Assembly (NCBI GenBank): GCA_964626905.1
Contig: CAZVHA010000005.1
Location: 60,289 to 124,288, forward strand
DNA length: 64,000 nucleotides
Source: REEB52 sp964626905
Lineage (GTDB): Bacteria; Chlamydiota; Chlamydiia; Chlamydiales; SM23-39
Direction of reading: 5' to 3'
The notes beneath the pieces were generated by a model. That model saw only the letters and a program-made list of their open reading frames with translations. It had not been told where the DNA came from and did not search any database. Shown one piece after another: positions 42,988-52,780 of the stretch (positions are counted from its first letter, which is position 1; each line of letters begins with the position of its first letter). The translations under genes were made by a program, and so were the position numbers.

Positions 42988-44226
42988 ATGAGCACACAAA
43001 CACAAAGTAGAGTAGAGGCGGGCTCCTCTTGGAGGGGCGCCCTTCTGGTGAGCGGGACCTGTATTGGCGGGGGGATGCTGGCTATGCCCATTCAAACGGG
43101 GGCAGCGGGTTTCTTCATTTCCCTTATTGTCGTCCTCATCAGTTGGGCGTTTATGACCTTCACTGGCCTACTTCTCGTCGAGGCCACTTTTTGGCTCAAA
43201 AATAACACCCACTTTTCCTCTATGACCGAGGCCCTTTTAGGAAAAACGGGGAAAGTCATCAGTCTTGTGATCTATTTATTTATCAACTGCGCCTCACTGG
43301 TTGCCTACACTTCTGGGGGAGCCCATCTGATCGATCATTGGGCCCAAATGCTCACCGGCTCCTCTTTGGGATATGCCAATAGCTGTCTTTTTTTTACGCT
43401 TCTTTTTGGAACCATTGTCTATTTTGGCGCCTATTTTATTACCAAAATGAACAGCCTATTTATGATTTTCATGGCGATCGTCTATCTTCTCCTCGTGGGA
43501 ATGGGGATTTTCAGTATTCAAATGAAAAATCTCCTGTTTCGCCCGGAATGGGTCGCAGGGCTCCACAGTTTTCCTCTGATTATCGCCGCCTTCAGCTATC
43601 AAATGATCGTGCCGTCGCTTTGCTCGATTACCCATTACAACTTGGAGGAATCGAAAAAATCGATTCTCATTGGCACTGCGATCCCGTGTCTCATTTATCT
43701 CATTTGGCTATCCGTGGTGCACGGGATTGTCCCATTTGAGGGAAGTGGAGGGCTCCACGAGGCCTATGTAAAAGGGTCACTGATCACTGAGTCTTTGCAA
43801 AGATATTCAAAGACCTTTTTCCTCGTAATATTGACCGACCTATTTGCATTTTTAGCTCTCGTCACTTCCTATTTAGGGCTTTCTCTTGCGCTCTTTGACT
43901 TTGTGAAGGATCTCTTCAAAAATGGGAAATACAAGGCGAACTGGGTCACCTTTTTATCGCTGGTTCCTTCTCTTCTTCTCGCGATCTTTTTCCCAAGGGC
44001 TCTTTTAGACTTTTTAGATATGACTGGGGGGTTCGGCGACGCTCTTTTGTCGGGGCTGATCCCGATTGCGATGGTTTGGGTAGGGCGTTTTCACAAAAAA
44101 CAGCCCTCCGAGTACCGCGTTTTTGGGGGGAAATGGTCCCTTGTGACAGCGGGGCTGTTTGCAATCTTCATTTTCATGATCCAATGGATCAAATTGCAGA
44201 AGAACTTGTTCAACAGCCCGCTTTGA
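42988..44226 (+). CDS. tyrP: Aromatic amino acid permease, TyrP-like
   Basis: HAAAP-family transporter of 412 residues and about 11 helices. The first helix holds the family motif LLVSGTCIGGGMLAMPIQTG, and later LFMIFMAIVYLLLVGMG and YQMIVPSLCSITHYN. Chlamydial TyrP is known to import tyrosine or tryptophan. It lies convergent to the M20 dipeptidase gene, separated by 4 bases, so peptide breakdown and amino acid import share a locus though not an operon. A palindrome sits just upstream. Tyrosine specificity is inferred from family. Confidence 0.9.
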   Translation: MSTQTQSRVEAGSSWRGALLVSGTCIGGGMLAMPIQTGAAGFFISLIVVLISWAFMTFTGLLLVEATFWLKNNTHFSSMTEALLGKTGKVISLVIYLFINCASLVAYTSGGAHLIDHWAQMLTGSSLGYANSCLFFTLLFGTIVYFGAYFITKMNSLFMIFMAIVYLLLVGMGIFSIQMKNLLFRPEWVAGLHSFPLIIAAFSYQMIVPSLCSITHYNLEESKKSILIGTAIPCLIYLIWLSVVHGIVPFEGSGGLHEAYVKGSLITESLQRYSKTFFLVILTDLFAFLALVTSYLGLSLALFDFVKDLFKNGKYKANWVTFLSLVPSLLLAIFFPRALLDFLDMTGGFGDALLSGLIPIAMVWVGRFHKKQPSEYRVFGGKWSLVTAGLFAIFIFMIQWIKLQKNLFNSPL

Positions 44227-44230
44227 AAAA

Positions 44231-45670
44231 TCAATCCTGTTTTTTCTCTTCAGACTCTCCAGTTACAGTTGTTTTATCCCTTCTCGCCGAGAGATCTCCT
44301 GCATTCACAAGAAAATCCATAAGACTATCCGTTGCATTTCGTAAAATGCTCAAAGATTGTGATTCGTTATGACTATGAGCATTAGTATTTGGGTCTTCGA
44401 CGCCCACTAACATTGCGTCAATCCCGGGAAAAGCTTTTTCAAAATCGCAGAACATGGGGATTGCTCCACCGGTGGGCATGACAGCCGTTTTGGGGTAATA
44501 TCTGGACATTGATTCTAAAAACTGTCTAGCAAACGGTTTTTCTATCGGATTTGTCGCCCACGCTTTTGAAGCCGCTCCAATCCGTCTTAAAGTGAGAGGA
44601 AGGTTCCAAAGCACCTCTTGCTTATTCAGATATTTTTGAACCACTTCAAAAACTTTCTCTGGGTCTTGGCCATCGGTCAATCGAATACCAATCGTCGCCT
44701 CGGCATGGCTCTGGATAGAGTTGCCTCCTCCCAACTTTCCGCACTCCATATTGATCACACTCAAACTTGGTTCATCCGAAACCCTTTGGAAAACGGACTT
44801 TGCCGAATCGCCTCTGAGATGAGCTCCCTCGACAACTCTGTGCTCTGCTGCGTATCCCTCCGCACTGATAGATGCTTCATTTAGCTGTTGAATTTGGGCT
44901 TGAGTCAATGGGATACAACCATCCATAAATCCAGGAATTTCTCTCGGATTTTCCAAACTACTGACTAATTTACAAAGAGCCATACCCGGGTCTGGGGTAA
45001 GACATCCCACTCCACTATGCGTGGGCTGTGCTAGAGCATCCACGCGAAGAGATAGGGTCAAAATACCTCTTGTAGAAGATTCCAGTGTTCCGGTCCTTTC
45101 ACTCATATTGCCGCCATCCATTACGACCAAAGCATCGGCATCCAGCATGGCAGCATATTTTTGAATCAGCTGCGTCATGGGCTCTGAGTCATACTCCTCA
45201 TCGCCCTCAATCAAAACTTTGATGTTGGCTTGCAAATCGATTCCCTCACTTCTTAAAAACTGCAATGCTTTTGTGATGACAACAACTCCGGCCTTGTCAT
45301 CGCTTGCGCCGCGACCATAGAGCCTGGCTTCCCTTCGCTCCATGTGGAATGGATTTGTATCCCATTTGTCCCGATCCACCGGTTGAACATCGTAATGTCC
45401 ATATAAAAGGATGGTTGGATACGCTGCATTCACCACTCTTTGTGCAAATACAAACTTTGGCGCATCGCCAATTTCGAGCAATTGCGGCTCAAAATCGCTC
45501 TCTTTAAGCAGTTGCACGGTAAATTGGGCTGCATTATCCAACGCCTGCACAGAATAATCAGGACTTTTCGGGTTGCTGACTGAAGGGATGGCAACGAACT
45601 CCCCCAGAGTTTCTATCATGTGGTGAAAATAGGGATCGTCGATTCTACATTGTATTTGACTTGCATTCAT
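44231..45670 (-). CDS. M20 family dipeptidase (metallopeptidase)
   Basis: Di-zinc exopeptidase of 479 residues in the M20 (CNDP/PepV-like) group. The first metal site is LLYGHYDVQPVDRDKW (His), the bridging Asp and the second block in RGASDDKAGVVV, the general-base glutamate in LIEGDEEYDSEP, and another ligand near DALVVMDGGN. A lid/dimerisation domain lies in the middle. Length fits. ATG 45670 has GGAG about 7 bases upstream. It should cleave short peptides, supplying amino acids to an intracellular parasite; substrate preference is unknown. Its 3' end nearly touches tyrP. Confidence 0.9.
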   Translation of the reverse strand: MNASQIQCRIDDPYFHHMIETLGEFVAIPSVSNPKSPDYSVQALDNAAQFTVQLLKESDFEPQLLEIGDAPKFVFAQRVVNAAYPTILLYGHYDVQPVDRDKWDTNPFHMERREARLYGRGASDDKAGVVVITKALQFLRSEGIDLQANIKVLIEGDEEYDSEPMTQLIQKYAAMLDADALVVMDGGNMSERTGTLESSTRGILTLSLRVDALAQPTHSGVGCLTPDPGMALCKLVSSLENPREIPGFMDGCIPLTQAQIQQLNEASISAEGYAAEHRVVEGAHLRGDSAKSVFQRVSDEPSLSVINMECGKLGGGNSIQSHAEATIGIRLTDGQDPEKVFEVVQKYLNKQEVLWNLPLTLRRIGAASKAWATNPIEKPFARQFLESMSRYYPKTAVMPTGGAIPMFCDFEKAFPGIDAMLVGVEDPNTNAHSHNESQSLSILRNATDSLMDFLVNAGDLSARRDKTTVTGESEEKKQD

Positions 45671-45729
45671 CTATAGGCTCCTCGTTAAGGTTTAAAGAAA
45701 CGGAGGAGCATAGATCTCAAGTCAATTTC

Positions 45730-47913
45730 TTACAATTCTTTTTGATCAAAAAAGTTGTCCAAATCTGCAACCATAAACGACTCTCCTTGAAAAGTGAACT
45801 TTTCTCCGATGGTTTTTCCCTTCATAGCCTGTGCTAATTTGGACTGGAAAGAGAGGATATGTTTTTCCGGATCAGCCTCCCAAGGTCCGAGGAGGGTAAA
45901 TCGCAAATGTTCCCCTTTGGAGTCGCGCAAGCTGACGACAGAACCGATACCCACTTCGTCTGTGGAGACATCTTCTGGGGTGATAATGCGAGCCTGATTG
46001 ATCTGATCTGCGAGGAACTTGAGCTCCGACTGAAGGCGATCGCGCCTTTCGAGCGCGGCCTTAAACTCGGCGTTTTCGCGCAAATCTCCGTGGGATCTGG
46101 CCACTTCGATCTCTTTTGCATTGCCAACTGTTTCTACCGTGGCAATTTGCTGCATGCGCGCTTGCGTTTTCTGATACCCTTCTTGCGTTGTCCAGATGAC
46201 ACTCTCTTCTGCGACAACGCGATCCTTATCCTTTCGCAACCTAGACAGCGAGGGGTGGACCACTTCGCCAAGCGAGTGTAAGATTTTGATATCGTGATCT
46301 GTTAAAGAGCTGCATTTCGTAGCCAAAAGCAAATACTCTTTCACCTCATCCAAACCAGAATGGCTCATGATATCGCGCACAATTTTGTATCGATCGGCAG
46401 TCAAAAGGAGGAGAATTTTCTTAGCTAAATCGCGATGCTGTACCTTTTTCTCCAAAAAATCCAAGAGGATGAGAAGCCCCTCAAAGAACCGATTTTTCCC
46501 TTCCGGATCAGAGAAGGGGAGTTTCGATTTTTTATCGATGATCTTTTGAAAATACCAGATAAACACTTCGGGGAAAGAAAGAGGATGGATCAAAAGGGAA
46601 TTCAGTTTTTGTTTGAGCGTCTCTTTTGTCTTCACCTCATCGAGCTCGCTCAAGATAAAATCCCTCAAAAGATTTTGATCTACAGTAAAGAGCAGATCGA
46701 GGAAAACTTCTATCCAATCTGCGCGCAATTTTTTGATTCTTTGAAGCGCTTTTTTCTGAAATCCCATTACGTGAATCGACCGAATCACATCGGGCGCCTT
46801 TTGCAAATGGCGAAAGAGCTCATCGATTTGTCCTGACACTTGAGAGACATTGAGCTCTTCTAAAAAGAAGAGCACTTGCAGTTTTTGACTCTCTTCTAAG
46901 TGTTCTTGCGCTAGCAGTTCTTGAAAACGGGCTTGCAAAGAGGTTTTGAACTCGGGATTTTTCAGCGTCTCTGGGAAATCGCGCAAAAAAGCATAGACCA
47001 TTTGGATCGTCGCATTGACTCCAGGCTTTGCCTCAAGTGCCTTATGCAAGGCCACTTCATGGGGCACCTCCTCTTCCAGAAGGACAAAGGGATCCTTCAA
47101 TTCTTTGGGACACTGGATTTTGGTATCTTTTTTCAGTTTCGCTCTTGCCGTCTGCCACCATCGATTCCAATCATCGACGGGAATGACGAGATCGGAGAGC
47201 TCTTCCTTAATTTCGGCCGCTGTTTTGGGACCTAAATCGCGCAACAGAAGGCGGATGATCTCACCAGGATTTTCTCTCGCTTCTTTCTCAAAGAAGTCGG
47301 GATTTCCGAACCGCTTTGCATAAAAATGCTCCGGCGGCAAAGGGATCAACGTCTTAAAAGCCTTTTCAAAAGAGAGGTGCTGTACGCCGATCACGTATTC
47401 GAATTCCAAAGTGAGCTCTTCTCTTACGAGTGAGACATCGAGAATCTCACCCGTTCCCCAACCAGCGGAGTGGAAGACAAAATTCCCCTTTTTGATGTGG
47501 GTGAGCAGCTCATAATTTCGGATCGCCGACTGAAATCTCTCTCGATTTCTAAGGCCGATCAGGCGAAATTTTTCGCTGAGAAGAGGATCATCGGGGTACA
47601 AATTTTTGAGGTATTCAGTGGCGAGATCTGCGAGCTCTTCGCTATTGGTCGTTTGAAGATCATATACAAGTCTGAGCGCTTCGTGAGCTCTTTTTGCATC
47701 TTTGAGGAGGCGCCAAAAAGGGAGAAGCCGCTCGACATGAACGCCAAAGGGTTTTGATAAATCGGATGCCTTGACACTTTCCAAGACAGCGACAATCTCC
47801 TCCCCATCGGGCTGATCGCCATAGCAGTATTCTTCCCAAATTTTTAAAAACCCCGGATAGTCGTTATTCTGGATCCGTTCGCGAAAATCTTTCAAATAGG
47901 CCATATCTTTCAT
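45730..47913 (-). CDS. greA: Transcript cleavage factor GreA with long N-terminal extension
   Basis: About 727 residues. Only the last 160 are the normal Gre factor: a coiled-coil with GDLRENAEFKAALERRDRLQ whose acidic tip reaches the RNA polymerase secondary channel, then the globular domain VGIGSVVSLRDSKGEHLRF. The preceding 560 residues are all-alpha and shared with chlamydial GreA proteins, so this extension is a lineage feature rather than an error. It may be a scaffold or regulatory platform, function unknown. ATG 47913 is chosen because GGA lies 5 bases upstream and an earlier in-frame TTG is weak. The gene faces yjbH across 131 bases. Confidence 0.93.
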   Translation of the reverse strand: MKDMAYLKDFRERIQNNDYPGFLKIWEEYCYGDQPDGEEIVAVLESVKASDLSKPFGVHVERLLPFWRLLKDAKRAHEALRLVYDLQTTNSEELADLATEYLKNLYPDDPLLSEKFRLIGLRNRERFQSAIRNYELLTHIKKGNFVFHSAGWGTGEILDVSLVREELTLEFEYVIGVQHLSFEKAFKTLIPLPPEHFYAKRFGNPDFFEKEARENPGEIIRLLLRDLGPKTAAEIKEELSDLVIPVDDWNRWWQTARAKLKKDTKIQCPKELKDPFVLLEEEVPHEVALHKALEAKPGVNATIQMVYAFLRDFPETLKNPEFKTSLQARFQELLAQEHLEESQKLQVLFFLEELNVSQVSGQIDELFRHLQKAPDVIRSIHVMGFQKKALQRIKKLRADWIEVFLDLLFTVDQNLLRDFILSELDEVKTKETLKQKLNSLLIHPLSFPEVFIWYFQKIIDKKSKLPFSDPEGKNRFFEGLLILLDFLEKKVQHRDLAKKILLLLTADRYKIVRDIMSHSGLDEVKEYLLLATKCSSLTDHDIKILHSLGEVVHPSLSRLRKDKDRVVAEESVIWTTQEGYQKTQARMQQIATVETVGNAKEIEVARSHGDLRENAEFKAALERRDRLQSELKFLADQINQARIITPEDVSTDEVGIGSVVSLRDSKGEHLRFTLLGPWEADPEKHILSFQSKLAQAMKGKTIGEKFTFQGESFMVADLDNFFDQKEL

Positions 47914-48044
47914 AGTTTCCAAAAAGGGTTCAAGTTCTTCGGGGGGAAGTATAGCTCTTCGGCAAAATATTGTTCAAATTAAGAACTGTCTTGCAAGAAA
48001 TGTCTATACAATCCTACCCTTGCCCCTTCACCCTCTTTGCATAA

Positions 48045-50204
48045 ATGAAATGGCTCTTGATCCTCTTCCCCCTCTCTCTCTTCTGCCAGGCAGAAAGTAT
48101 TTGTTGCCTTGAGTCGCCCGCCTGTCAACTCTTCAAAGATCTAGAGATCGTGGGGAAAATCGATCAGGAGATCAAAGACAAACTTCCCGTCGTCATTAAC
48201 TACCAGCTACAGGGAGGATATTTCGCCATGCCGTCGGCCCGCACATTTGTAGCAGGGGCTTTGGGATTCGGATTTGCCTATGCTCCCCCCTACCACATCT
48301 GGAGCTTGGGATTCCAGTTTTTTGATCACCTTGAGGCGACGGGAAACTATTGGATTTACAAGGGAGTTTTGGATAGCATTTTTGGCTCATTGGGGTTTGG
48401 AGATACGGCCGAAAGAGCCGCCAATCTCAAATGGGTCCTCTTGAGAAGAGAGGATGGCTTTTCTTTCTTGCCCGACTTTGCCCTTGGATTGAACGATTTT
48501 ATGGGCACCTGCCGCTTTAAGTCGTTTTATGTAGTCATGACAAAAGAATTTTTGAAGTGGAATCTGGAGGCGACCCTCGGCTGGGGCTGCGGGCGGATCC
48601 AAGGATTTTACGGGGGCGCAGCTTGGAGCCCTTTTCGCTACTGGGATACATTTTTAAAAAATTTGACTTTGGCCGCTGAATACGATGCAAATAACTACAA
48701 AAAGCACACCCACGAACACCCGAGCGGCAGGAGTGTGAAGAGCCGGATCAACGCGGGGCTCCAATGGACCCTTTGGGATTTGATCCGCTTTTCTGGGAGC
48801 ACTTTGCGCGGGGAAGCACTCGCAGGGAGCATCGCCCTGAACTACAATTTGGGAAGTTCCAAAGGATTGCTGCCAAAAACGAATAACCCCCTTCCCTACT
48901 GCGCGCCCATCGATACACAGCCCATCGGACTTTTGAGAAATAGACAAGAGCTCGCCCAAGAGTTTGCCTACGCCTTTCAAGAGCAGGGCTTTGATCTCTA
49001 TCACCTCTATCTCGTTCCCACAGATTGCGGCCAGGATAGACTTTGGATGAGGGTGGTCAACGTCCGCTACCGAGAAGAGGATGAGGTGCGCAATCGGATC
49101 CAATATGTCCTCGCCGCCCTCACCCCATCCAATATTTCTGGCGTCACCGTTGTGAGCGAAGCGGAAGGGATCCCCATCCAAGAGTACCGGTTTCGCCGGG
49201 AAGATTTGAGGCGCTATGCAGAAGGGAAATTGGGAGAGGACGAGTTTCGGGTGATCTCCCCGCCAAATGAGGTCTCAAATACGCCTGATAAATATGACGC
49301 AGCGCTCTTGTACCGCAGAAAAAAAGCGATTTGGATTCTCACACTTCGCCCCTGGTTTCGCTCCTTCTTAGGATCGAGCCGTGGCAAATTCAAATACGAA
49401 GTGGGCCTTGCCCTAAATCCCGAAGGATATCTCTTCGATGAGATCTACTACAATATCTGCGGTACTTATACTGCGAAATCAAGCGCACAGGATATCGAGG
49501 CGCAAGATTTTATCAACCCCTCTCGCCTGATCAATGTCCGCACCGATTCCATTCTCTACAACCAATCCAATACCTGGCATCTCGAATCGGCCTTTTTCCA
49601 AAAGAGTTGGAACATGAGTCAAGGCTGGTTTTCAAGACTTGCCGCCGGATATTTTGAGATGGCCTACGGGGGATTTGCCCTTGAAACTCTCTATTACCCC
49701 GTCGACGTGAATTGGGCCGTCGGCTTTTCTGCGGCCGCCCTCTTTAAAAGAAGTTACTACGGCTTAGGCTTCCAACAAAAGGTGCGAAAACTCACCGACG
49801 ATGGGCCGATCTATGTTCCCTACACCGGATTGCAATACTTTGCCGATTTTTACTACCAGTACCGGCCACTTGCGCTCGACTTTAAATTGAGCGCTGGACA
49901 ATTTCTCGCAAGGGACAAAGGGATTCGGGTCGAAGGGGGGCGCACATTTGCCAGCGGGCTCAGAGTCGGACTCTGGTATACCCTGACAAATGCGGGAGAC
50001 CAGGTCAATGGGAGCCGCTATTATGACAAGGGATTTTCAATCACCATGCCTCTCGATCTATTCCTCAGAAAATCGAGCCGTACGCGGATCGGCTACGCGA
50101 TGTCTGCATGGCTCAGAGATTGCGGAGCCATTGGCTCAACAGGCAAACAGCTCTATCCGACCCTTTTCTGGTCTCGCTACAACACAAAGCCGGTATTTTA
50201 TTGA
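48045..50204 (+). CDS. YjbH-like outer-membrane exopolysaccharide protein
   Basis: 719-residue precursor with a signal peptide (about residues 1-16, WLLILFPLSLFCQA). The body fits the YjbH family: an N-terminal LPS-type porin-like domain with MPSARTFVAGALGFGFAYAPPY and GLQWTLWDLIRFSGSTLRG, a central mixed region, and a C-terminal beta-rich half (GKFKYEVGLALNPEGYLF, RVEGGRTFASGLRVGLWYTL). YjbH proteins assist export or anchoring of exopolysaccharide. Partners YjbE/F/G are not seen here. It ends 11 bases before palindrome copy 4 and converges on the symporter gene. Usual length is 700-740, so it is full length. Confidence 0.8.
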   Translation: MKWLLILFPLSLFCQAESICCLESPACQLFKDLEIVGKIDQEIKDKLPVVINYQLQGGYFAMPSARTFVAGALGFGFAYAPPYHIWSLGFQFFDHLEATGNYWIYKGVLDSIFGSLGFGDTAERAANLKWVLLRREDGFSFLPDFALGLNDFMGTCRFKSFYVVMTKEFLKWNLEATLGWGCGRIQGFYGGAAWSPFRYWDTFLKNLTLAAEYDANNYKKHTHEHPSGRSVKSRINAGLQWTLWDLIRFSGSTLRGEALAGSIALNYNLGSSKGLLPKTNNPLPYCAPIDTQPIGLLRNRQELAQEFAYAFQEQGFDLYHLYLVPTDCGQDRLWMRVVNVRYREEDEVRNRIQYVLAALTPSNISGVTVVSEAEGIPIQEYRFRREDLRRYAEGKLGEDEFRVISPPNEVSNTPDKYDAALLYRRKKAIWILTLRPWFRSFLGSSRGKFKYEVGLALNPEGYLFDEIYYNICGTYTAKSSAQDIEAQDFINPSRLINVRTDSILYNQSNTWHLESAFFQKSWNMSQGWFSRLAAGYFEMAYGGFALETLYYPVDVNWAVGFSAAALFKRSYYGLGFQQKVRKLTDDGPIYVPYTGLQYFADFYYQYRPLALDFKLSAGQFLARDKGIRVEGGRTFASGLRVGLWYTLTNAGDQVNGSRYYDKGFSITMPLDLFLRKSSRTRIGYAMSAWLRDCGAIGSTGKQLYPTLFWSRYNTKPVFY

Positions 50205-50214
50205 TTGATCCACC

Positions 50215-50245
50215 ACTCAAATGTAAAGCCGCTTTACATTTGAGT
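50215..50245. repeat. Palindromic repeat copy 4, intergenic, overlapping a stop codon
   Basis: The longest intact copy: arms ACTCAAATGTAAAGC and its complement, 15 bases each around C. It lies between the convergent yjbH and symporter genes, and its right arm supplies the stop codon and the last codons (Q-M-stop) of the symporter. As RNA from either side it would make a stable hairpin and could end both transcripts. Confidence 0.9.
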
Positions 50246-51583
50246 TTCCACCGCCGCTCTCTTTTTTCGACTCCAGACCCAAATTTCCCCTGCACAAAAC
50301 CCTAAAAAGGAGAGAGAAATGGAGATGATTTCGGAAGGAAACGGCGAGGCGACAAATCGGAAAAAGCAAAAACTGCAAAGGCCGATGAAAATGGCCAAAA
50401 GGGCCGAGATAAAATTCCCTTGCGGCCTAAATAGAGCGATAAAGATCGGCACAAAGAGACAACTCAAAGAGAGTTCATAGCTTTGGATAAGGACATCGAC
50501 GACGTTGTTGAAAAGAAAGGCAAATAAAATGGCGCCAATCGACATGAGCGCAGTCAAAAATTGCATAAAGGCAACCCCTTCTTTTTCCCTAAAAAAATCT
50601 TGTGAGAGATTCGAGCTGATCGCATTGATGAGTGATGTCGCGGTTGAAATGATAGCGGCAATCACTGCGCAACCAACAACAGCTGAAATCCAAGGGTTGG
50701 TGAAAGCGTTGATCGCAACCATGAGGATGCTGGCCCCTTCCGAAGGGATAACGCCCATTTTTTTAGCAAATACGCCCAAAAAAACGGGAATACAACAAAT
50801 CAGCAAAGTAAGAACTCCTGCTGCGAAAGTAGCCCTGGAGACTGTTTTTGGAGAATCGCCTGCAAAGCAGCGCTGTCCCATATCTTGTTCGATCGTCATA
50901 AAAAGAAGGGGCATCAAAAGCCATCCCACCCATTTTGACGAGGAGCTCGCGAATGGCTCTACCACCATCGGAGCGCTCCAATCGCTACTCCAAGCAACAA
51001 ATGCAAATGAGAAGAAGAAAACAAGGGAAAAGACAAACGCCTGGGCGATATCCGTTGAAATGACCGCTTTTAGCCCCCCTTTCACTGTATAGGCAATGAT
51101 AATCGCCCAAAAGAAGATAAAAAGAGGCGTGCTGGAAAAGCCGAGCGTCAGTAGAAATTTGCGCGAGGCGATGATCTGGCCGACCAATATCATAAACAAA
51201 GAGATGACGGAGAGGGTGGAGGCCACTTTTTTTAAGAAGGGAGATCGGTAGACGAGCTCCAAAATTTGGGCCACCGTTGAAACTGGGAATTTGGCTAATT
51301 TTTTTCCCAACCCCAATCCGAGCCCAATCAATCCTAAAGAAGCGCCCAAAGGATATAGAAGGACAGGCCACCCGTATCGATAGGCCTCCTCAGCTGCTCC
51401 TAAAACAAGCCCCCCGCCCACTTGTGTTGCTAAAAAAGTCATCAATAAAGGGAAAAACGAAACACTTTTCCCTGCTAAAAAGTAGTCCTCTTTCCCCTTC
51501 AGATTTTTTGACGAGCGCCTTCCAATCACCCAATAAAGCGCCTGGAGGCCAAAGAGAAGAAAAATAAAAAATGTTATATCCAT
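50234..51583 (-). CDS. Sodium:solute symporter family protein
   Basis: About 449 residues with some 13 helices, typical of the SSS family (PutP/panthothenate-type). The first half has FLAGKSVSFFPLLMTFLATQVGGG, where the Na+-site helix 1 unwinds, and the middle YTVKGGLKAVISTDIAQAFVF, the classic SSS signature block. GTG at 51589 and ATG at 51583 are both possible; GGGTGG before ATG decides for the latter. The stop codon is supplied by palindrome copy 4, so the last residues may have changed when the repeat arrived. Substrate unknown; proline transport would fit putA but is a guess. Confidence 0.87.
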   Translation of the reverse strand: MDITFFIFLLFGLQALYWVIGRRSSKNLKGKEDYFLAGKSVSFFPLLMTFLATQVGGGLVLGAAEEAYRYGWPVLLYPLGASLGLIGLGLGLGKKLAKFPVSTVAQILELVYRSPFLKKVASTLSVISLFMILVGQIIASRKFLLTLGFSSTPLFIFFWAIIIAYTVKGGLKAVISTDIAQAFVFSLVFFFSFAFVAWSSDWSAPMVVEPFASSSSKWVGWLLMPLLFMTIEQDMGQRCFAGDSPKTVSRATFAAGVLTLLICCIPVFLGVFAKKMGVIPSEGASILMVAINAFTNPWISAVVGCAVIAAIISTATSLINAISSNLSQDFFREKEGVAFMQFLTALMSIGAILFAFLFNNVVDVLIQSYELSLSCLFVPIFIALFRPQGNFISALLAIFIGLCSFCFFRFVASPFPSEIISISLSFLGFCAGEIWVWSRKKRAAVETQM

Positions 51584-51758
51584 AACCACCCAAAAATTTT
51601 TTAAAGTTTACAATGCAACCGTTCTACAAAAAAAGATCAATGGTGATGGTGGAAATGAATAGGAGAGACGAGATAAGTCTTTATTTTTGAAAAATTTATT
51701 TGCATTGCCATAAATCCATCTCCTTGGTGGATGGGGACATTCTAAGAAAAGGGTCTAT

Positions 51759-52745
51759 TTAAAGCAATTTCATTTGTGAAAGAACCTGTTTAATCGCGTA
51801 AGTGAAAATGAGATCGGCCCCCGCCCGTTTGATGCTGAGGAGAGTCTCATAGAAAACTTTTTCCTCGTTCAACCACCCTGCTTTGTGGGCTGCCATCACC
51901 ATGGCATATTCTCCACTGACATGGTAGGCGGCAACGGGTCTTCTCGTCTGTTCTTTGAGTTTGGCGATGACGTCGAGATACAAAGTTGCCGGTTTTACCA
52001 TGAGGATGTCCGCCCCCTCTTCTTCATCTAGGGCAGCCTCCAAGAGAGCTTCTCGGCAATTGGCCGGATCCATCTGGTAGGTTTTTTTATCGCCAAATCC
52101 CAATTTGACCTGGAGTGCCTCGCGAAAGGGGCCGTAGAGGGCCGACGCATATTTCGCACTATAGGCGAGGATGCCAACTCCTTCGAATCCCTCTTGATCG
52201 AGCGCTTCTCGGATTGCGCCAACCCGTCCGTCCATCATATCGCTAGGGGCGACAAAATCGACCCCAGCTCTTGCCTGCATGAGCGCCATTTGCGTCAAAC
52301 AATCGATTGTCGCGTCGTTCAGAATTTCCCCTTTTTCATTGACGAGCCCATCGTGGCCATGGGTCGTGAATGGATCGAGAGCGACGTCGGCCATGATACA
52401 AAGATCGGGGAGGGCAAATTTGATTTCCCGAATCGCCCTTGCTAAAAGCCCGTCGGAATTCCACGCCTCTTCAGCTCCCAAACTTTTTAGATTTGGAAAA
52501 ATGACAGGGAAAAGGGCAATGGAGCAGATCCCTTGGCGAAAGAACTCTTTGGCCTCCTTGACTGCGAGGTCGACCGAAAGCCTTTCGACTCCGGGCATGC
52601 TCTGAATTTCCTCTCGCCGCTTTTCCCCTTCGATGACGAAGATGGGAGCGACCAAATCGGCAGGTCTTAAGTGGGTCTCTTGGACAATTTTGCGAATCGC
52701 TTCGGACTTCCGATTTCTTCTCAGACGAATGGGGAGATTTAACAT
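51759..52745 (-). CDS. hemB: Delta-aminolevulinic acid dehydratase (porphobilinogen synthase)
   Basis: It condenses two aminolevulinates in haem synthesis. The 328-residue enzyme has the Schiff-base lysine in ADILMVKPATLY and the second lysine region GVDFVAPSDMMDGRVG. The metal region reads VALDPFTTHGHDG, with Asp where zinc enzymes have cysteines. It therefore belongs to the Mg2+-dependent, zinc-independent class. N-terminus LPIRLRRNRKSEAIR is typical. ATG 52745 is chosen over an upstream TTG because AAGGA stands 7 bases before it. It is divergent from the GT92 lipoprotein gene, with 35 bases between them. Confidence 0.95.
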   Translation of the reverse strand: MLNLPIRLRRNRKSEAIRKIVQETHLRPADLVAPIFVIEGEKRREEIQSMPGVERLSVDLAVKEAKEFFRQGICSIALFPVIFPNLKSLGAEEAWNSDGLLARAIREIKFALPDLCIMADVALDPFTTHGHDGLVNEKGEILNDATIDCLTQMALMQARAGVDFVAPSDMMDGRVGAIREALDQEGFEGVGILAYSAKYASALYGPFREALQVKLGFGDKKTYQMDPANCREALLEAALDEEEGADILMVKPATLYLDVIAKLKEQTRRPVAAYHVSGEYAMVMAAHKAGWLNEEKVFYETLLSIKRAGADLIFTYAIKQVLSQMKLL

Positions 52746-52780
52746 TGACAAATCCTTTTTTACACATTAGCATTTTAGCG

